DNA from: Lewinellaceae bacterium
GTDB taxonomy: Bacteria > Bacteroidota > Bacteroidia > Chitinophagales > Saprospiraceae
DNA length: 64,000 bases
Assembly (NCBI GenBank): GCA_020636405.1
Contig: JACJXW010000007.1
Coordinates: 496,001-560,000, forward strand
Direction of reading: 5' to 3'
Position numbers and translations under genes: made by a program. Each line of letters opens with the position of its first letter. The stretch's first letter is position 1. Under the pieces are notes generated by a model. It saw nothing but the letters and a program-made list of their open reading frames with translations. It was not told the origin of the DNA and did no database searches. Shown here one piece after another: positions 43,807 through 53,548 of the stretch.

Positions 43807-45126
43807 TCATACGAGATTATTCAGCAACCATTCCTTAAATCCGGCAAATTCTACAGGCATGGAGACAGCCTCCTTTTTGCGCTCGGCAAGAAGAGCCAGG
43901 CGCTCAGGCACCTCCACCTTTCGGCCGAGAATGGCCTCCACTTCATCCAGAAATTTGGCAGGGTGGGCCGTCTCCAATATTACTCCTTTAGTATTGGGTA
44001 GTTTCTCTTGGTAATCCTTTAATGCGAGGTAACCGACTGCTCCGTGAGGGTCAATAACATAATTGTATTTGCGGAATACTTCCGAAACTGCTGTCCGGGT
44101 TTCGTCATCTCCGAAGGCGTAACCGGTAATGGATTGGCGCATATTGTTCCACGTGGAACCTTCTTCCTTTCCTTCATAAAGGTCCAGCATACGGGCGAAA
44201 TTGGAGGGGTTACCCACGTCCATTGCATTACTCAAGGTTCGCACGGAAGGACGAGGGGAAAATATTCCGGATTCCAGGTATTCAGGAACAACATCATTTA
44301 CATTGGTTGCTGCAATGAAATGTCGAACAGGAAGCCCCATGTGCTGAGCCATCAAACCGGCGGTCAGGTTACCGAAGTTGCCGCTGGGCACGCAGAAAAT
44401 CACACCGCGTTCATCACGGGGAAGTTGCTTGTAGGCTTCAAAGTAATAGAACGACTGGGGAATAAGCCGGGAAATATTAATTGAATTGGCTGAAGTCAAC
44501 CGGATTTTCTCCGTGAGTTCCTTATCGAGAAATGCCTGTTTGACCATAGACTGGCAGTCGTCAAAAGTTCCATCAACTTCAAGGGCAAGAATATTGTGCC
44601 CAAGGGTAGTAAGCTGCTTCTCCTGAAGCATCGACACCTTACCGGAAGGGTAGAGGATCACGACCTTTGTACCCGGCGTCTGAAGAAACCCGGCTGCTAC
44701 TGCACCTCCGGTATCCCCGGAGGTAGCGACCAGAATAACGAGCTCCCGACCTTCCCCCTGGTTGAAATAACTCATGAGTTGTGCCATAAACCGGGCCCCG
44801 AAATCTTTAAAGGCCAATGAAGGGCCATGGAACAACTCCAGAATGTATTTCTCCTCATCGAGCCGGACTATCGGGGCAGGGAAATTTACAGCATTCTGGA
44901 TTATATCCCTCAGGCTTTCATCCGGTATCGCTCCCTTCAACAAAGACTGACAGATCGTAAACGCTATTTCCTGAAAAGAATAATCCGGAAGATTTTCAAT
45001 AAAGGCAGAAGGCAACCGGGGTATTTCCACCGGCATAAACAAACCATTATCATCCGGCAGCCCTTTCAACACTGCATGTTTTAGATTGGTAAGCGCCTTC
45101 TTATTTTTTGTACTGTAAAGCTCCAT
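43807..45126 (-). CDS. thrC: Threonine synthase
   Basis: A 439-residue PLP enzyme that converts phosphohomoserine to threonine. The PLP Lys lies in HGPSLAFKDFGARFM (about 108-122), and ATSGDTGGAVAAGF is the phosphate-binding segment. YSTKNKKALTNLKHAVLKGL at the N-terminus is split in other families but normal here. It follows thrB by 5 bp. A parS-like site (44145-44160) is embedded in the coding sequence, using the codons for GSTWNN. It ends beside the 34-bp palindrome. Confidence 0.95.
   Translation of the reverse strand: MELYSTKNKKALTNLKHAVLKGLPDDNGLFMPVEIPRLPSAFIENLPDYSFQEIAFTICQSLLKGAIPDESLRDIIQNAVNFPAPIVRLDEEKYILELFHGPSLAFKDFGARFMAQLMSYFNQGEGRELVILVATSGDTGGAVAAGFLQTPGTKVVILYPSGKVSMLQEKQLTTLGHNILALEVDGTFDDCQSMVKQAFLDKELTEKIRLTSANSINISRLIPQSFYYFEAYKQLPRDERGVIFCVPSGNFGNLTAGLMAQHMGLPVRHFIAATNVNDVVPEYLESGIFSPRPSVRTLSNAMDVGNPSNFARMLDLYEGKEEGSTWNNMRQSITGYAFGDDETRTAVSEVFRKYNYVIDPHGAVGYLALKDYQEKLPNTKGVILETAHPAKFLDEVEAILGRKVEVPERLALLAERKKEAVSMPVEFAGFKEWLLNNLV
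44145..44160. promoter_or_regulatory. Second parS-like site, inside thrC
   Basis: TGTTCCACGTGGAACC differs from the first site only in its last base, with a perfect 14-bp palindromic core. It lies 365 bp from the first site. Both share the invariant CACGTG centre. Confidence 0.65.
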
Positions 45127-45131
45127 CTTAC

Positions 45132-46064
45132 TTATAGTTTGACTGCTCCTTCCTGGTTAATAGGAGAAACAAATAAGTCGTTGCCGATTCCGGCATTATC
45201 GAATATCCGCTTCATAGCTATCCCTATTTCTTCAGCGATGAGACTGTTTACGCTAAGAGCAAAAATAGAAGGCCCTGCGCCGGATATGCTGCAGCCTAAG
45301 GCCCCGGCGCTCAATGCGGCTTCTTTTACTTCATAGAAATGAGGAATAAGCCGGGCACGTTGCGGCTCAATAACAACATCATTCAACGAGCGTCCGATAA
45401 GCCCGAAGTCGGATTGGTACAACCCCACCAACAAACCAGCCATATTGCCATTCTGGCCGATGCATTGCTTCAAAGATACCGTATCGCTCAAAACGCTGCG
45501 CGCGTCTTTGGTCAGTATCTCCACATGTGGATAGATGACCGTAGCATGGATACCTTCAGGAACAGGCAATCGGTGAACGTCCAGCGTCTCATTGCTCCGG
45601 ATCAGGATCATACCTCCAATCAGAGAGGGGGCAACATTATCGGCGTGGTAGGCACCATCAGCCACCTGTTCACCCAGAACAGCAAAGGGTAAAAGGTCCC
45701 GTTTTTCCAAAGGGCGATGCAACAACTCATTGATCGCCATTACCCCTCCGGCAGCACTGGCGGCACTTGACCCCAGCCCGCTGCCAAAAGGCATCTTTTT
45801 GTGAATTTCCAGTTCAATACCCCGCTTTTCCTCTCCCAGGTGCTCCAGAAGTTTCAAGGCAGCAAAGCCCGCCGTATTTTTTTGAATGTCTAATGGCAAC
45901 TTTCCACTGGCGCCGGTGATCTTGGTAATCCTTAACCCCGGCGTATCCGAAAACCGGGCAATGATCTCATCGCCTGGCTTTTCTAGTGCGAAGCCTAGTA
46001 TATCAAATCCTACTGCGACATTAGCTACCGTAGCGGGAGCGAAAACTTTTATTCCTGCCTTCAT
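45132..46064 (-). CDS. thrB: Homoserine kinase
   Basis: A 310-residue GHMP kinase. The N-terminus is VFAPATVANVAVGFDILGFALE, and the phosphate loop is KKMPFGSGLGSSAASAAGG (about 88-106). The substrate region includes GCSISGAGPSIFAL near 265. It phosphorylates homoserine for ThrC. Its ATG shares one base with the thrA stop (TAATG), and thrC begins 5 bp after its stop, so the three form a tight operon. Confidence 0.96.
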   Translation of the reverse strand: MKAGIKVFAPATVANVAVGFDILGFALEKPGDEIIARFSDTPGLRITKITGASGKLPLDIQKNTAGFAALKLLEHLGEEKRGIELEIHKKMPFGSGLGSSAASAAGGVMAINELLHRPLEKRDLLPFAVLGEQVADGAYHADNVAPSLIGGMILIRSNETLDVHRLPVPEGIHATVIYPHVEILTKDARSVLSDTVSLKQCIGQNGNMAGLLVGLYQSDFGLIGRSLNDVVIEPQRARLIPHFYEVKEAALSAGALGCSISGAGPSIFALSVNSLIAEEIGIAMKRIFDNAGIGNDLFVSPINQEGAVKL

Positions 46065-48520
46065 TATGATAAGTAATTCCCTATTGTAATTATTTCAGCA
46101 AACAACCCGGCAGCGGTAACTTCCGCACCAGCTCCGGGGCCACGCACTACCAGCGGGCGGTCCTTATATCGTTCTGTAGTAAACACGATCATATTGTCAC
46201 TACCGCTCAGCGTGTAGAAAGGATCACTGCTGTCTACACTTTGTAACCCGATAGAAGCCTTATTGCCCTCCAGCCTGGCAACCATCCGCAAGACTTTGCC
46301 TTCCGCAGCAGCTTCCCGGCGTAGTTTTTCAAATTGTCCATCTGCCTTGGCCACCTCCTCCATAAAGGCTTCCACCGTCTTCGCTTCCTGACAGGCGGGC
46401 GGCAGTATATAATTTACCTCTATGTCCTTTGCTTCAAGGGATAGCCCCGTCTCTCTTGCTAGTATGACCAGCTTCCTCCTCACATCCAGTCCATTAAGGT
46501 CTACTCTGGGGTCAGGTTCCGTATACCCTCTGCGGCGAGCCTCCGCGACAACTTCACTGAATTTCACCCCTTCCCGGAAAGAGTTGAAAATGAAAGATAG
46601 AGAACCGGAAAGCACCCCTTCGATCTTCAGTATGCGGTCGCCGCTGTTGATCAGGTCATTCAGGGTGGAAATGACCGGCAGTCCAGCCCCAACGTTGGTC
46701 TCATAATTGAACTGCACTCCTCTGCGTTTGGCGATGGCCTTGAGTCTCTGGTATTGTAAATAGCCGGAAGAAGTGGCAATCTTATTAGGAGTGGAGATCG
46801 ATATGCTGGAGTCCAGAATGGATTCGTAATAACTCGCTATTTTCTCATTGGCGGTATTATCAATAAAGATCGTATTGGACAGGTTCATCTCTTTCATCTT
46901 ACCAATGAAAATAGCGATGTCCATTGGCGTCTCCGATTTGTCCAGCGACTCTTTCCATTGTCCCAGATCGATACCTTCTTCTTTGAAGGCCATATTCTTG
47001 CTGTTGCCCAGCCCTACTATTTTGATCTCCAGTCCGCGTTTGTCTTTGAGAAATTTGCTCTGCTCGCGGATCTGCCGGATCAGAGTACTGCCGATGAGGC
47101 CGACGCCCACCATAAAAAGGTGTAACTCCTTCGTATCGGAAAGGAAAAAGGCCTCATGCAAAGCATTCAACGCTTTGGCTTCGTCCGATCGGTTGATCAC
47201 CACCGATATATTCAACTCGGATGACCCTTGTGCTATGGCCACAGCGTTGATACCATTCTTACCCAAAGCCTGGAAAAGCCTTCCGGATATGCCAGGCTGG
47301 TACCGCATATTCTCCCCAATGATCGCCACTACAGAAAGATCTTCTTCAATCTTCACCGGGTCGACGATCCTCATGCTGATCTCGTATTCAAACTCGGCCT
47401 CCACCCGCTTCTTCGCTTTATTTGACAACTGAGGCTGAATGGCGAAACTGATGGAGTGTTCTGACGAACCTTGGGTAATGAGAATGACATTGATATCTGC
47501 TTGCGCCAGGGAAGTAAAAAGACGGCCTGCGATACCCGGCACTCCAAAAAGCCCACTCCCCGACAGGGTGAGCAGTGCAATGTTACTGATAGAGGAAATG
47601 CCCTTCACCGCGTGTTTGCCAAGGTCAGCCTTATCGGAGATCAAGGTACCCTCGAAAGACGGATTAAAAGTATTTTTAATATAAAGAGGGATCTTCTTGA
47701 CCAGCGCCGGTTGCAGTGTAGGAGGATAAATCACCTTAGCGCCAAAGTGAGACATTTCCATTGCCTCGGCGTAAGTCATACTCGAAATGGTAAAAGCCCG
47801 CTTCACCATACGGGGGTCCGCCGTCAGCACGCCGTCTACGTCCGTCCATATTTCAATCACGCTGGCATCCAGCCCGGCGGCGATCAGGGAGGCGGTATAA
47901 TCGGAGCCGCCTCGTCCCAAAGTAGTGGTCAGGCCTCCTTTTGCCGAAGCAATGAACCCCGTAACCACCTGTACCTCAGGATTTTGAGAATAATATTCCC
48001 GAGTTTTCTGATAAGTAAGGTTAAAATCCACCTTAGCAGCCCCAAAGGACTTATCGGTTTTGATGATCTTCCGGGCATCCAAATAGCTGGCATTAATACC
48101 ACTTTGCCGGAGAACATGAGAAATGATAAAAGCGGAGCTGCGCTCTCCGAAGCTCAGCACGTAGTCCATCGTTCGGGAAGATGCCTCTCTTACCAGGAAA
48201 ATGCCATAGAGCAAACTCTTGAGTACTTCGTGATTGTTCTCCAACTCCGGATAAACCGCGTTGCGGTATTCTCCATCCAACAGCTCTGTAACCGCATCGA
48301 GGTGGCGGCGGCTGAAAGCTTCGAAACAGGCCAAATAGGCCTCGTCTCCTTGTGCGGCCAATTGACTCATCTCGATGAGGCTATCGGTTACACCTCCGAA
48401 AGCAGAAAAGACGACGGTAAACTTTTCGCCTTTGGTATAGTACCCTTTGAGGATCTCTACAATTCCGCGGATGCGCTCAGGTTTTGCGACGGACGAACCG
48501 CCAAACTTCAACACTTTCAT
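46064..48520 (-). CDS. thrA: Bifunctional aspartokinase / homoserine dehydrogenase
   Basis: An 818-residue fusion. The aspartokinase domain (1-290) starts MKVLKFGGSSVAKPE and contains TTLGRGGSDYTASLIAA. Two ACT domains (about 310-455: GVPGIAGRLFTSLAQ and QPGISGRLFQALGKNGINAV) should give allosteric control by threonine. Homoserine dehydrogenase (about 460-818) shows VGVGLIGSTLI for NAD(P) binding and the GVLSGSLSFIFN and EPDPRVDLNG motifs. It makes the first and third steps from aspartate to threonine and methionine. It leads the thrABC operon. Confidence 0.96.
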   Translation of the reverse strand: MKVLKFGGSSVAKPERIRGIVEILKGYYTKGEKFTVVFSAFGGVTDSLIEMSQLAAQGDEAYLACFEAFSRRHLDAVTELLDGEYRNAVYPELENNHEVLKSLLYGIFLVREASSRTMDYVLSFGERSSAFIISHVLRQSGINASYLDARKIIKTDKSFGAAKVDFNLTYQKTREYYSQNPEVQVVTGFIASAKGGLTTTLGRGGSDYTASLIAAGLDASVIEIWTDVDGVLTADPRMVKRAFTISSMTYAEAMEMSHFGAKVIYPPTLQPALVKKIPLYIKNTFNPSFEGTLISDKADLGKHAVKGISSISNIALLTLSGSGLFGVPGIAGRLFTSLAQADINVILITQGSSEHSISFAIQPQLSNKAKKRVEAEFEYEISMRIVDPVKIEEDLSVVAIIGENMRYQPGISGRLFQALGKNGINAVAIAQGSSELNISVVINRSDEAKALNALHEAFFLSDTKELHLFMVGVGLIGSTLIRQIREQSKFLKDKRGLEIKIVGLGNSKNMAFKEEGIDLGQWKESLDKSETPMDIAIFIGKMKEMNLSNTIFIDNTANEKIASYYESILDSSISISTPNKIATSSGYLQYQRLKAIAKRRGVQFNYETNVGAGLPVISTLNDLINSGDRILKIEGVLSGSLSFIFNSFREGVKFSEVVAEARRRGYTEPDPRVDLNGLDVRRKLVILARETGLSLEAKDIEVNYILPPACQEAKTVEAFMEEVAKADGQFEKLRREAAAEGKVLRMVARLEGNKASIGLQSVDSSDPFYTLSGSDNMIVFTTERYKDRPLVVRGPGAGAEVTAAGLFAEIITIGNYLS

Positions 48521-48895
48521 TACCTATACAATTTAGGGCGTTTTTCGCTGAGCAGCCGGAATTTCAGTGTCTGGGATAGGGGACGGAGATCTTATACAGA
48601 AGGCAACCTGTAGCCCCTTATGCCTCGGGTTTTGAACGGATGAACACTCAACTGCAGCACAGCGAATCAACCATTGAATCAAATTGTCCTTCGGGAAGGC
48701 CAGGGCAGCCGGCCCCGTTGGGCAGAAGTCATCGTGAGGCCAGGGCGTTAATCATTGAAGATGCAAAAGTATAGTGCTTCGGGGATATATGGTACTTTTC
48801 AGTCTTTTTTATATACTGAGGTTGTCCTTTATAATACTGGATTGTAAAGAAAGAATGGGTAACAGATGAACTGGCGAGGTTACAAAGGGCCGCCT
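48521..48895. other. Intergenic region, thrA / ybeY
   Basis: A 375-bp gap. It holds the thr -7 box (48764-48771) and a leader of about 235 bases. Two short leader frames exist (ATG-start, 8 and 17 codons) but neither is rich in Thr or Ile, so no classical attenuator is seen. Confidence 0.5.
48764..48771 (-). promoter_or_regulatory. -7 box of the thrABC operon
   Basis: TACTTTTG on the minus strand matches TAnnTTTG. The -33 region lacks a clear TTTG. The implied leader is about 235 bases. Confidence 0.4.
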
Positions 48896-49369
48896 TTATT
48901 CCGATAAAAGCTTTTGAAGCGATTGCAATGCTTCATCTTCCTTTTGCCGCATGCGGGCTTCCTCTTCTGGCGTCTTATCCAAATAGCCACAAAGGTGGAA
49001 GATGCCGTGGATCATCACCCGGTGCAATTCCTGTTCGAAACTGGACCCGAACTGGCGGGCATTTTCCTTTACCCGGTCAATACTAATAAAAATGTCGCCT
49101 TCGATCAAAGGCGGTTCGGTGTAGGGGAAGGTAATAATATCGGTATAGGTATCGTGATTCAGGTATTCCTGATTGAGGCCGAAAAGATATTCGTCGCTGC
49201 AAAAGATATAGCTAACCTCATGGAGATTGTTCCCCTCCCGTTCTATAACTGCTTCTATCCACCTTGAAAGTTGGCCGGAATTGGGAAGTTCGAAATCGAT
49301 GTCCTCATTTTGAAAGGAAATGGAGGGCTCATCTTCCTCCATCAGCCATTCCTCCAACGTATTACTCAT
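48896..49369 (-). CDS. ybeY: rRNA maturation endoribonuclease YbeY
   Basis: A 157-residue YbeY with the expected central motif EVSYIFCSDEYLFGLNQEYLN and DTYTDIITFPY, split here into two. The zinc motif HGxxHLxGyDH reads HGIFHLCGYLDK: H121 and H125 are kept, while the third ligand position is Asp131/Lys rather than His, a form that I recall from other Bacteroidota. An N-terminal extension of about 20 acidic residues precedes the core. Its start overlaps the kinase stop by 4 bases (ATGA), so the pair is translationally coupled. Confidence 0.93.
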   Translation of the reverse strand: MSNTLEEWLMEEDEPSISFQNEDIDFELPNSGQLSRWIEAVIEREGNNLHEVSYIFCSDEYLFGLNQEYLNHDTYTDIITFPYTEPPLIEGDIFISIDRVKENARQFGSSFEQELHRVMIHGIFHLCGYLDKTPEEEARMRQKEDEALQSLQKLLSE

Positions 49370-49770
49370 ATTTTGAACTGCATCTCAACGGTGCTGCCGT
49401 TGTTGTGGTATTCTACGGAATCGGAAAGTTGCTGCATAAGAAAAACCCCACGCCCGCCAACTCTCAGGAGATTTTCGGGAGCAGTAGGATCAGGGACACT
49501 TTGATAATCAAAGCCGCAGCCTTCATCCATGACGCGCACTGCGAGGTGGTCTTTGTGCTTTTGAAACTGGATTCTCACGGTCTTGGATTCATCTTCGCAG
49601 TTGCCATGAATAATGGCATTATTCACAGCTTCGGTGAGGCTGATCAGGATATTGCCATACACATCAGGGCTAAGTTTATAGCGCTCGACCACCTGCTCCA
49701 CGAATGATTCGACCAGGGCAATATTCCTGGGGTTTGAGGAAAGCTTAAGCATAATAGGCTTTGAACTCAT
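49366..49770 (-). CDS. Anti-sigma-factor type ATP-binding protein (RsbW/SpoIIAB-like)
   Basis: A 134-residue GHKL ATPase fold. The N-box is SLTEAVNNAIIHGN (about 45-58), the G1 box VMDEGCGFD (about 82-90), and the G2 box GGRGVFLMQQLSD (about 107-119). Such short proteins are Ser/Thr kinases that control anti-sigma antagonists in partner-switching. No STAS or PP2C partner lies next to it. Overlap with ybeY is conserved-looking but does not define a shared function. Confidence 0.88.
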   Translation of the reverse strand: MSSKPIMLKLSSNPRNIALVESFVEQVVERYKLSPDVYGNILISLTEAVNNAIIHGNCEDESKTVRIQFQKHKDHLAVRVMDEGCGFDYQSVPDPTAPENLLRVGGRGVFLMQQLSDSVEYHNNGSTVEMQFKI

Positions 49771-49857
49771 TTTATTTCAACAATGGAAATTAATGCAATT
49801 TCTAGTAACATGCAAGTTTTAAGTTTTGTTGGGAGAAGGGGTTAAAGACATAAAAAA

Positions 49858-49892
49858 GGCAGCAGCACCTTGACTGGCCTGATGCTGCTACC
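49858..49892 (-). terminator. Intrinsic terminator of the DUF4175 gene
   Basis: A 10-bp stem with one G-U pair (GGTAGCAGCA and TGCTGCTGCC on the minus strand) is followed by TTTTTT, 8 bp after the stop. This is the standard intrinsic form. Confidence 0.75.
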
Positions 49893-49899
49893 TAAATAT

Positions 49900-52800
49900 T
49901 TATTCCGTTTTCAGAGAATTGAGGTATTGTTCAACCAATGATTTATAATAAGGCTTCAACGAGGGGGAGACCGCCTTAAACATATCAACCTCTGCTTCCC
50001 GTTTCTTGATGTATTCTTCCAGAGAAGGCGGTATCCGGCGTTCTTGCTGGGTGGCTTGCTCTGCCTTGCGCTGTTCGTCGTACTCTCGCTGCCGTTCTGC
50101 TTTTTCATGTTCGAGCAGGCGGGTGAGGATATCCTGCTGGCGCTTCATCACCTCGTTGGTCAACCGTTTGTTGACCAGGTCCTCTTCGGACTTGTCCATC
50201 TGGTCTATCATTTCCTGTAGCTCTTTACTGCCTTTACCCTGCTCCTGAAGTTTTTTCTGTTTCTCATTCAAAGCTTTGCGCATGGCCGCCTGGCGGGCCG
50301 CCATTTCGGCAAACTCTTTGGATGAGGGCCCTCCCATACCTTTCTCCATGCGTTCTTTCATCCGTTTCATCTGCTCATTGAGGCTTTCCTGCCCCTGGCT
50401 GAGCTTATCTTTTGGCACTTTGCCGCTTTGTCCCTGCCCACCGGGCTTATTGCACATCTGATTGCCGGCCATCATGCCCGACATCTGTTGCTGCATCTGG
50501 TTCATCACCTCACTGAGCATAAGGGCCAGGTCGTTAACGTTCTTCATCGCCCGCTGCTGATGGTCGCTGGCCTGCGGCTTCCGGCGCTCTTCGAGGTCTT
50601 CCAGGCTCGACTTCATATTGTCTTTCACCTCGGTAACCTTTTCGGTTATAAAGGATTCTATCTGGAACACTCTTTTACTTAGCGCCTGAAGGCTGTCTTC
50701 GATCAGGCGGAAATCATCTTTCAACTTAAACTGATCCTGAACCAGATCCACATATCGGGGTGTATTGATCTCGGTAAGGTTGAATTTATCGATCAGTTCT
50801 TCCTGATCGAAAGACAACCCGACCAAATTTTCCAGCAACTGGCGGAGCGCCTGGATATCTTCCTCCATCTGTTCCATTTCGGCCGATTGCATCATCATGT
50901 CCATGGCCTCCGCCATATCCTTCATCTTCTGGGAAGCCTTCTTTTGGGATTCGGACGCCTTGTTATTCTGGTTTTGCTGTAATTGCTGCTGGCTCTGGTC
51001 GATATCCTCCTGAATATCATTCATTTGCTCCTCTCGGTCGCCCAGTTCCTTAGGTTGTTCCAGTTCCTGGTTCTTTTCCTCAATGTTTTCCATTTTTTCC
51101 TTGATCTCCTGGAACTTCTCATCGATCTCGTCCTGCTTTTTTTCTAGTTCCTCTGTGGGCTTGTCTCCCTGCTTGGTCTCTTCACTCAGCTCTTCCTGTT
51201 CTTTGGCCAGTTCCTGGAGTTTGTCGATCGCCTCATTCATTTCCTGTTCCAGCTCCAGTTGTTTGAAGAGTTCCAGCATGCGGTCCAATTCTTTTTCGAG
51301 CTGTTCATCGGAGAGCTCCATATCCTCCATCATTTCAAGCGCTTCGTCTTTACCCAGTTCCTGGAGCAGTTCCTCGATCTGCTTCATGAGCTCTCTCATC
51401 TCCTCACTCATTACCTCTTCCATCAATTCCTGGAGTTTTTCCTGTTTTTCGAGGATCTCTTCATCCATTTCAGCAAACTCCTCCTGATTCTTCCGGTTTT
51501 CTTCGAAAGCCTTTTGAGCTTGTTCGATTTGCTTTTCCAGCTCCTTTTGCCGTTCCAGCAATTTCTCCAGCTCTTTGCGGCTTTGCCAATCCAGGTCCTT
51601 CTCCTGAAGGAGTTTTTCTCTCATTTTCTTCATGTCCTCCTGGATCTTCTTGGATTCCTGGAGTGCTTTTTTGAGGTCTTGTTTGATCTTTTGATCGTTC
51701 TCTTCCGCCATTGCTTCGAACTCTTCCACGGTAGGCATGGCAAAGACCATGAGGTTGGTACGGGCCGATTTGCTGCCGTTCACACCATCGTTATCAAACA
51801 CTTCGAAATAATACGTTACCTCATCTCCTGGTTTGAGTTCCAGTTCGTTGATATCGAAGGTATGGTCAAACTGCAATTGCTTGCCGTCCGGTTTCTTCAG
51901 TTTTAAAGTGCGCAGCTCTCCTTGCTCCCCTTTGGCGCTCTTGATACGGTAATTGAAAGAAAGGCTCAAAAGGCCATAGTCGTCGGAAGCATCGCCGACG
52001 AAATAGAGCAATTTCAGGTCCGTGCTGTCTTGAAACTTTTCCGTTGAAATATTGGGGTACAGATCAGGCACCACAGAAATAGTGTAGCTGATAGAATCCG
52101 CGTTGGGTAAGGCGCTGTTCGAAACATAGAGCTTGTAGGTTTCGTCCTCAAGCGCCCGTTTTTTGTAAGTGAAAAGCCCTTCGGAGAAGCGGGTAGCTTC
52201 GGCAGATTCATCGCTTCCGGAGAAAAGCAAGCGAATATCATCCGTATTCATGGTATTGAAAACCCAATCGATATTGGTGCCTACCGGCACGACCAGGTCT
52301 CCGATACTGGAAAACTCTTCATCCCTGCGCTGGGTATAGGCCGGATAATCCAGTTTGACGTCAAAGCCGGCCACATTGGGTTTTTTCAATACATCCAGGG
52401 TATAGGACTCTGATTCCACTCCACTGGAGAAGAGGAAGAACTCCACATCTTTCTGAACATTATTGAAACGATAGGTAAACAGGTTGGGCGCTTCCTTGGT
52501 AAGCCGATACTGGTAATTATCAATATCGATGAACACTTCATTGGGCAGCTGTTCTCCGTCAACTTTAACCGACAGTGGAAAATCTTCAAACTGAACGGCC
52601 TTCAGTTGATCGGCATCCACCTGAAAAGAGAAGGGCGCCGGCCTTTCGAAATTCTTGTTGTTATTGATGAGCCTGGCGGTACTGTCCGTGATAAGATTGG
52701 CATTGATGAATAAAATAACGATCAGCAGAAGCAAAGGGGGCAGCGCGTACCGCAGGTATTTCCGGTTCTTGCTCAGGTCTATGGCGTTCGGAAAAGGAAC

Positions 52801-53229
52801 CAGTTTGATCTCCTCCGATTTCTGGTCAATACTGGCAAGGATCAGTTCCTGGTTGGAGGCTTGTCCGGACTGGCTTTTCAGCTGCAGGATGTTCAGCAGC
52901 TTGTCCTTCACATTGGTGAAATGGCCTCCGATGATCTGGGCAGCCCGTTCGTGGGATATGATCTTCCCCAGCCGGAAATAATGCAGCAGGGGTGTAAATA
53001 CCCAATACCCCAGAGCAAATACACTTACCCCTAAAAAGGAATAGAACATTGCCTTCCGGATGCTGGTATCAAAATAATTATAATATTCCAGAAGGGCCAT
53101 TGCCAGAAACAGGGCCAGAATGAGGCCGGTACTGTACAATACCCCCCGTATCATCTGGTTGATGTAGTATTTCCGGATGAACTGGTCGAGCTTATTAATT
53201 AACAGCCGGTAGTTATCTTGTGTCACCAT
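49900..53229 (-). CDS. DUF4175 family protein, membrane-anchored coiled coil
   Basis: A 1109-residue protein. Three membrane helices lie near the N-terminus (GVLYSTGLILALFLAMALL at about 25-43, FYSFLGVSVFALGYWVF at about 57-73, and YALPPLLLLIVILFINANL at about 156-174). A beta-rich periplasmic region at about 180-500 follows, then a very long Glu/Lys/Gln-rich coiled coil from about 510 to 760 (LLERQKELEKQIEQAQKAFE). The end is Gln/Met-rich with low complexity. It belongs to a Bacteroidota family of unknown function. The layout suggests a large structural or cell-envelope scaffold. Confidence 0.85.
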   Translation of the reverse strand: MVTQDNYRLLINKLDQFIRKYYINQMIRGVLYSTGLILALFLAMALLEYYNYFDTSIRKAMFYSFLGVSVFALGYWVFTPLLHYFRLGKIISHERAAQIIGGHFTNVKDKLLNILQLKSQSGQASNQELILASIDQKSEEIKLVPFPNAIDLSKNRKYLRYALPPLLLLIVILFINANLITDSTARLINNNKNFERPAPFSFQVDADQLKAVQFEDFPLSVKVDGEQLPNEVFIDIDNYQYRLTKEAPNLFTYRFNNVQKDVEFFLFSSGVESESYTLDVLKKPNVAGFDVKLDYPAYTQRRDEEFSSIGDLVVPVGTNIDWVFNTMNTDDIRLLFSGSDESAEATRFSEGLFTYKKRALEDETYKLYVSNSALPNADSISYTISVVPDLYPNISTEKFQDSTDLKLLYFVGDASDDYGLLSLSFNYRIKSAKGEQGELRTLKLKKPDGKQLQFDHTFDINELELKPGDEVTYYFEVFDNDGVNGSKSARTNLMVFAMPTVEEFEAMAEENDQKIKQDLKKALQESKKIQEDMKKMREKLLQEKDLDWQSRKELEKLLERQKELEKQIEQAQKAFEENRKNQEEFAEMDEEILEKQEKLQELMEEVMSEEMRELMKQIEELLQELGKDEALEMMEDMELSDEQLEKELDRMLELFKQLELEQEMNEAIDKLQELAKEQEELSEETKQGDKPTEELEKKQDEIDEKFQEIKEKMENIEEKNQELEQPKELGDREEQMNDIQEDIDQSQQQLQQNQNNKASESQKKASQKMKDMAEAMDMMMQSAEMEQMEEDIQALRQLLENLVGLSFDQEELIDKFNLTEINTPRYVDLVQDQFKLKDDFRLIEDSLQALSKRVFQIESFITEKVTEVKDNMKSSLEDLEERRKPQASDHQQRAMKNVNDLALMLSEVMNQMQQQMSGMMAGNQMCNKPGGQGQSGKVPKDKLSQGQESLNEQMKRMKERMEKGMGGPSSKEFAEMAARQAAMRKALNEKQKKLQEQGKGSKELQEMIDQMDKSEEDLVNKRLTNEVMKRQQDILTRLLEHEKAERQREYDEQRKAEQATQQERRIPPSLEEYIKKREAEVDMFKAVSPSLKPYYKSLVEQYLNSLKTE

Positions 53230-53548
53230 AGGGTTAACAACTTCGTTTTTTCCAATTAAGAGTTCAACATTAACAACAACTGCTAAAGACGGGAAAAGAT
53301 TGGCCGCCTTGCGAGTTTAACACAAAGATGTCTTTGTTTGTCAGCACATTGGCTCTTATCACCTATACGAAGCAGATGTCCTTCCTAAAACCAATGGTTT
53401 GTTTTTCAAGTTGGATTCGCTGGGATATGATATAGCACAGAAGAAGGGGTAAATTAGCCAAGATTTCTATAAATGTCAAGTTGGGATTTCATCGTTGGCT
53501 TGTTTCATTATATCCCTGTTTCATGAAACAAGCCAACCACCCCCATAC
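53230..53548. other. Intergenic region, DUF4175 / M1 peptidase
   Basis: A 319-bp AT-rich gap. It contains the leader of the DUF4175 gene with a one-mismatch -7 (CATCTTTG on the minus strand near 53330) and the hairpin at 53494-53537. No gene is seen. Confidence 0.5.
53494..53537 (-). terminator. 15-bp hairpin after the second M1 gene
   Basis: GTTGGCTTGTTTCAT (53494-53508) pairs perfectly with 53523-53537 around a 14-base loop, 11 bp beyond the stop. No T-run follows. The overlapping palindrome TGTTTCATGAAACA (53518-53531) allows a rival fold. Confidence 0.55.

Noticed and set aside
48521..48760. Classical threonine attenuator leader peptide
   Set aside because: The short frames in the leader contain no run of Thr or Ile codons, and no terminator with a T-run precedes thrA.
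51259..51906. Long plus-strand ORF (215 codons) opposite the DUF4175 gene
   Set aside because: It is the complement of the Glu/Lys-rich coiled coil, giving a Phe/Leu-rich artefact.
53518..53531. TGTTTCATGAAACA palindrome as parS
   Set aside because: Lacks the essential CACGTG centre; it is explained as part of the hairpin after the M1 gene.
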